A stretch of 14,155 nt of DNA from Candidatus Krumholzibacteriota bacterium (lineage in GTDB: Bacteria; Krumholzibacteriota; Krumholzibacteriia; Krumholzibacteriales; Krumholzibacteriaceae): contig DAOVFR010000030.1 in the NCBI GenBank assembly GCA_030672805.1, positions 1 to 14,155 of the forward strand. Reading direction: 5' to 3'. Of the stretch, positions 12,031 to 14,155 are shown piece after piece (positions within the stretch are counted from its first letter, which is position 1; the number at the start of each line of letters is the position of its first letter). The notes under the pieces are model-generated. The model was not told the DNA's origin, searched no databases, and was given only the letters and a program-made list of their open reading frames with translations. A program made the translations under genes and the position numbers.

Positions 12031-14155
12031 GTTCCTGTATGACAGCGCGCTTTCCCATCTCGCGAAGGATGCCCGGCATCTTCGCCCGGTTTCCCTCGTC
12101 GAGAGTGCGGGTGAGCTCTAGAAACCGCGTCGAGATGTCCGGTGAGGGTTCGGGTACGGCAAGTACCTCAACGGACAAACGGCCGGCGCCCTCGCCCGCC
12201 ACGGGCCGGTATACTCCGCCGTTGCGCCCGAAACAATCACAGGTTCCCCTGATCAATCGCCCCACTCCAACCTCCCGCTCCAGCCGCAGGATGACGAGCC
12301 GCTCGGGAGCTTTCCCGAAAATATGGATGAGGAGATTCTCCAGCGCCCTCTCTGCTTCCTCCAGTGTCGCATCGTGCCGGCGGCCGCCGATCACAGCTAC
12401 CATCTTCGTTCCGGTAAGGCCGGCGGCCTCGGAAGCGAGACGCTGAACCGGAAGCATAACGCTCCTGAGATAGGCCTCGAGAACATTGTCGGCCCGGGGA
12501 ACCGTAAAGCGGAACTCCGTCACAACGATATCGGGCAGTTTTCTCAACAGGATCTCCCGCAGAGCGTGCCGGCTCTCGAGCACTCCGAAATAGACGGTGT
12601 GCCGGTTATCCCCGTACCACTGCGCCGCCTCGACCGGTCTGCTCTCGTTGGAAATCACGGTGAGCTCGCTGGCGTTTGCGAACACGGCGCCGGCCCGCTC
12701 GACGATCAGTCCGTTTCCGGCCACGACGACACGCTTCCCCTCGGAAGCATGGGAGGCATCGATCCCTTCACCGGTCCGGGAGATGTCCGACGGATCCGAG
12801 ACAATTGTTACTTTCACGCCCGACCGAATCAGTTCCGCCCTCACATCGGCCGGGAACCTGTCCTGGAGCAGGCCTGTCACGAGAATCTCTTCGATATCGT
12901 GACGCTTCGCAAGCACCGCGGCGTCGGCGAATGAACCGAGCACCCTGATCCCGTGGACCATTCTCCCCACCATCTCGGTCCGGTCGTCGAGATACCCGAG
13001 GGGTATGTACCCTCCCGTCTTTTTCAACTGATGGAATATCAGCTCCGCCACGGATCCCATCCCACCGATGATCACACGCCTGCCGGCGACTTCCTCCCTC
13101 AGCGGAAGATCGTGGAACCAGCGGGTGGCGATCCTCGAACCGGTGAGAAACACCGTCAGGACGAACCAGTCGATGATGAAGACCGACCTGGGGAACGCCT
13201 CGAATCTGAAAAGAAGCGTGAACGAGACGATCATGACCGCGGTGCCCAGCGATACGGCCCTGACCGTCCTGACGAGATCGTCGAACGTCGTGTATCGCCA
13301 TACCGCGCGGTAGTGTCCGTGGTAAAAGAAAACTGCCGTCCTGACCACGAGAACGATCGGCAGACTGGTCAGCATCGAGGCCGTCTCGGCTCGGGGGAAG
13401 CTGAAGTTCAGTCTCAGGTAATAACTGAGGGTATAGCTCGCCGCGACAAAGAAGAGATCGGCCAGCGCAACGGCCAGTGTCTTCCCTTCCCAGAAGAGCC
13501 GCCCGCCCCGCTCCATGCTCCTGATCTTGAGCAGGGCCCACAGGAACACGCAGACCCACAGTGCGGCAAAGAACGATACGAACATCCGGTCTCCGTGGAA
13601 CGTGAAGACGGCGCTCACACCGAGCAAAACGGCGAATAGATACTCGAGCAGCGTCACCTGCTTGTGCGAAAGACCGAGAGAGGTGAGGCGCTGGTAATAA
13701 TGAGTCCTGTGGGGCTTGAAAATCTTCTTGCGCTGGACCGCTCTCCTGATCAGGGTGAGCGCTGCATCGCCGATGACGCTTCCCAGCAGCAGGACCGTCA
13801 CGAAAACCGGCACTCCCGCTCCCGAACCGACGACCGCCAGCGTTCCGAAAAGGAAGCCGACGAAAGTGCTCCCCATATCTCCCATGAAAATACGTGCGGG
13901 GGGAAAGTTGTAGCGCAGGAACCCTAAAAGCGACCCGGCCATGACTGCGTAAAGGGCGCCGAGCACCGGCGAACCGGTCATCACGCCGATCAGCAGCAGG
14001 AAGAAAGAGGCGATCATCCCGACACCGGCCGCCAGTCCGTCGATGCCGTCGATGAAATTGTAGAAGTTGACGATGCCCGTGATCCACAGAATGGTGAACG
14101 GGATCGACAGCGGACCGAACCGGATAGTTCCGATCATCGGCAGGCTGATCTCGCT
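12020..14155 (-). CDS. WecA/MraY-type glycan-1-phosphate transferase fused to FlaA1/CapD-like protein with degenerate epimerase domain; start outside window
   Basis: At least 705 residues; the frame runs off the right edge and the family's first ~100 residues are missing. Numbering is from the ATG at 14137. Part 1 (to about 160) is a polyprenyl-phosphate glycan transferase: NFYNFIDGIDGLAAGV (24-39), FMGDMGSTFVGF (84-95) and HRTHYYQRL (143-151). Part 2 (about 210-340) resembles the membrane region of FlaA1/CapD proteins, including GHYRAVWRYTTFDDL. Part 3 (about 350-460) is the first Rossmann-like domain (RRVIIGGMGSVAELIF), ending in a VKVTIVSDPSDISR segment. Part 4 (about 468-665) aligns with the epimerase domain but lacks the GxxGxxG loop (it reads GNGLIVERAG) and any YxxxK or equivalent TKR motif. 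The overall shape is a transferase plus an inactive nucleotide-sugar epimerase scaffold. It is the first gene of a glycan cluster. It is unlikely to be a simple read error because all parts lie in one frame. Confidence 0.88.
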   Translation of the reverse strand, partial: SEISLPMIGTIRFGPLSIPFTILWITGIVNFYNFIDGIDGLAAGVGMIASFFLLLIGVMTGSPVLGALYAVMAGSLLGFLRYNFPPARIFMGDMGSTFVGFLFGTLAVVGSGAGVPVFVTVLLLGSVIGDAALTLIRRAVQRKKIFKPHRTHYYQRLTSLGLSHKQVTLLEYLFAVLLGVSAVFTFHGDRMFVSFFAALWVCVFLWALLKIRSMERGGRLFWEGKTLAVALADLFFVAASYTLSYYLRLNFSFPRAETASMLTSLPIVLVVRTAVFFYHGHYRAVWRYTTFDDLVRTVRAVSLGTAVMIVSFTLLFRFEAFPRSVFIIDWFVLTVFLTGSRIATRWFHDLPLREEVAGRRVIIGGMGSVAELIFHQLKKTGGYIPLGYLDDRTEMVGRMVHGIRVLGSFADAAVLAKRHDIEEILVTGLLQDRFPADVRAELIRSGVKVTIVSDPSDISRTGEGIDASHASEGKRVVVAGNGLIVERAGAVFANASELTVISNESRPVEAAQWYGDNRHTVYFGVLESRHALREILLRKLPDIVVTEFRFTVPRADNVLEAYLRSVMLPVQRLASEAAGLTGTKMVAVIGGRRHDATLEEAERALENLLIHIFGKAPERLVILRLEREVGVGRLIRGTCDCFGRNGGVYRPVAGEGAGRLSVEVLAVPEPSPDISTRFLELTRTLDEGNRAKMPGILREMGKRAVIQEHDR

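Noticed and set aside
12768..14087. Long open frame on the - strand overlapping the glycan transferase fusion in another frame
   Set aside because: It is Arg/Pro/His-rich with no family signature, as expected for a GC-rich shadow of the real gene.

Overview
The window suggests an anaerobic Gram-negative bacterium, probably a Desulfobacterota-like (deltaproteobacterial) lineage. The evidence is a sigma-54 regulator with a -24/-12 promoter, an operon resembling the 'orange protein' (ORP) loci of Desulfovibrio, many [4Fe-4S] motifs, and a housekeeping block ispE-spoVG-tRNA-Gln-prs-rplY-pth. This assignment rests on gene content, not on a phylogenetic test.

Left half, all + strand (1-6270). The window opens inside a sigma-54 enhancer-binding regulator with a variant GAFTNA loop. 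A terminator-like hairpin and inverted GGTCGC repeats follow. A near-consensus sigma-54 promoter (1143-1158) then drives a run of genes: a NifX/ORP-family protein, two tandem DUF5320 proteins with identical first 30 residues, a 605-residue fusion of two MinD/Mrp-type ATPases that each carry a ferredoxin insert, a second NifX/ORP-family protein with a Gly/Met-rich linker and coiled-coil tail, a YggS-family PLP protein, and a 2[4Fe-4S] ferredoxin-like protein with a Gly/Arg tail. The likely theme is an anaerobe-specific metal-cofactor or cell-division-linked complex of the ORP type, controlled by the adjacent regulator. The last + strand gene has a good ribosome site and a radical-SAM N-terminus (GPVPSRRL), but it breaks off at about 6257-6300.

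Right half, all - strand, read from 14155 down to 6301. It starts with a WecA/MraY-type glycan phosphotransferase fused to a FlaA1/CapD-like protein whose epimerase domain looks catalytically dead. An O-antigen ligase/polymerase-like membrane protein and a UbiA-superfamily prenyltransferase of the DPPR-synthase type follow, together forming a surface-polysaccharide module. Then come ispE (isoprenoid precursor), spoVG, tRNA-Gln(TTG), prs, rplY and pth.

The two halves converge at about 6260-6300. The truncated radical-SAM gene marks a breakpoint, either a real insertion or rearrangement or an assembly chimera. The least ordinary items are the fused double ATPase, the shared coiled-coil tails in the ORP-like operon, the transferase/dead-epimerase fusion, and this junction.
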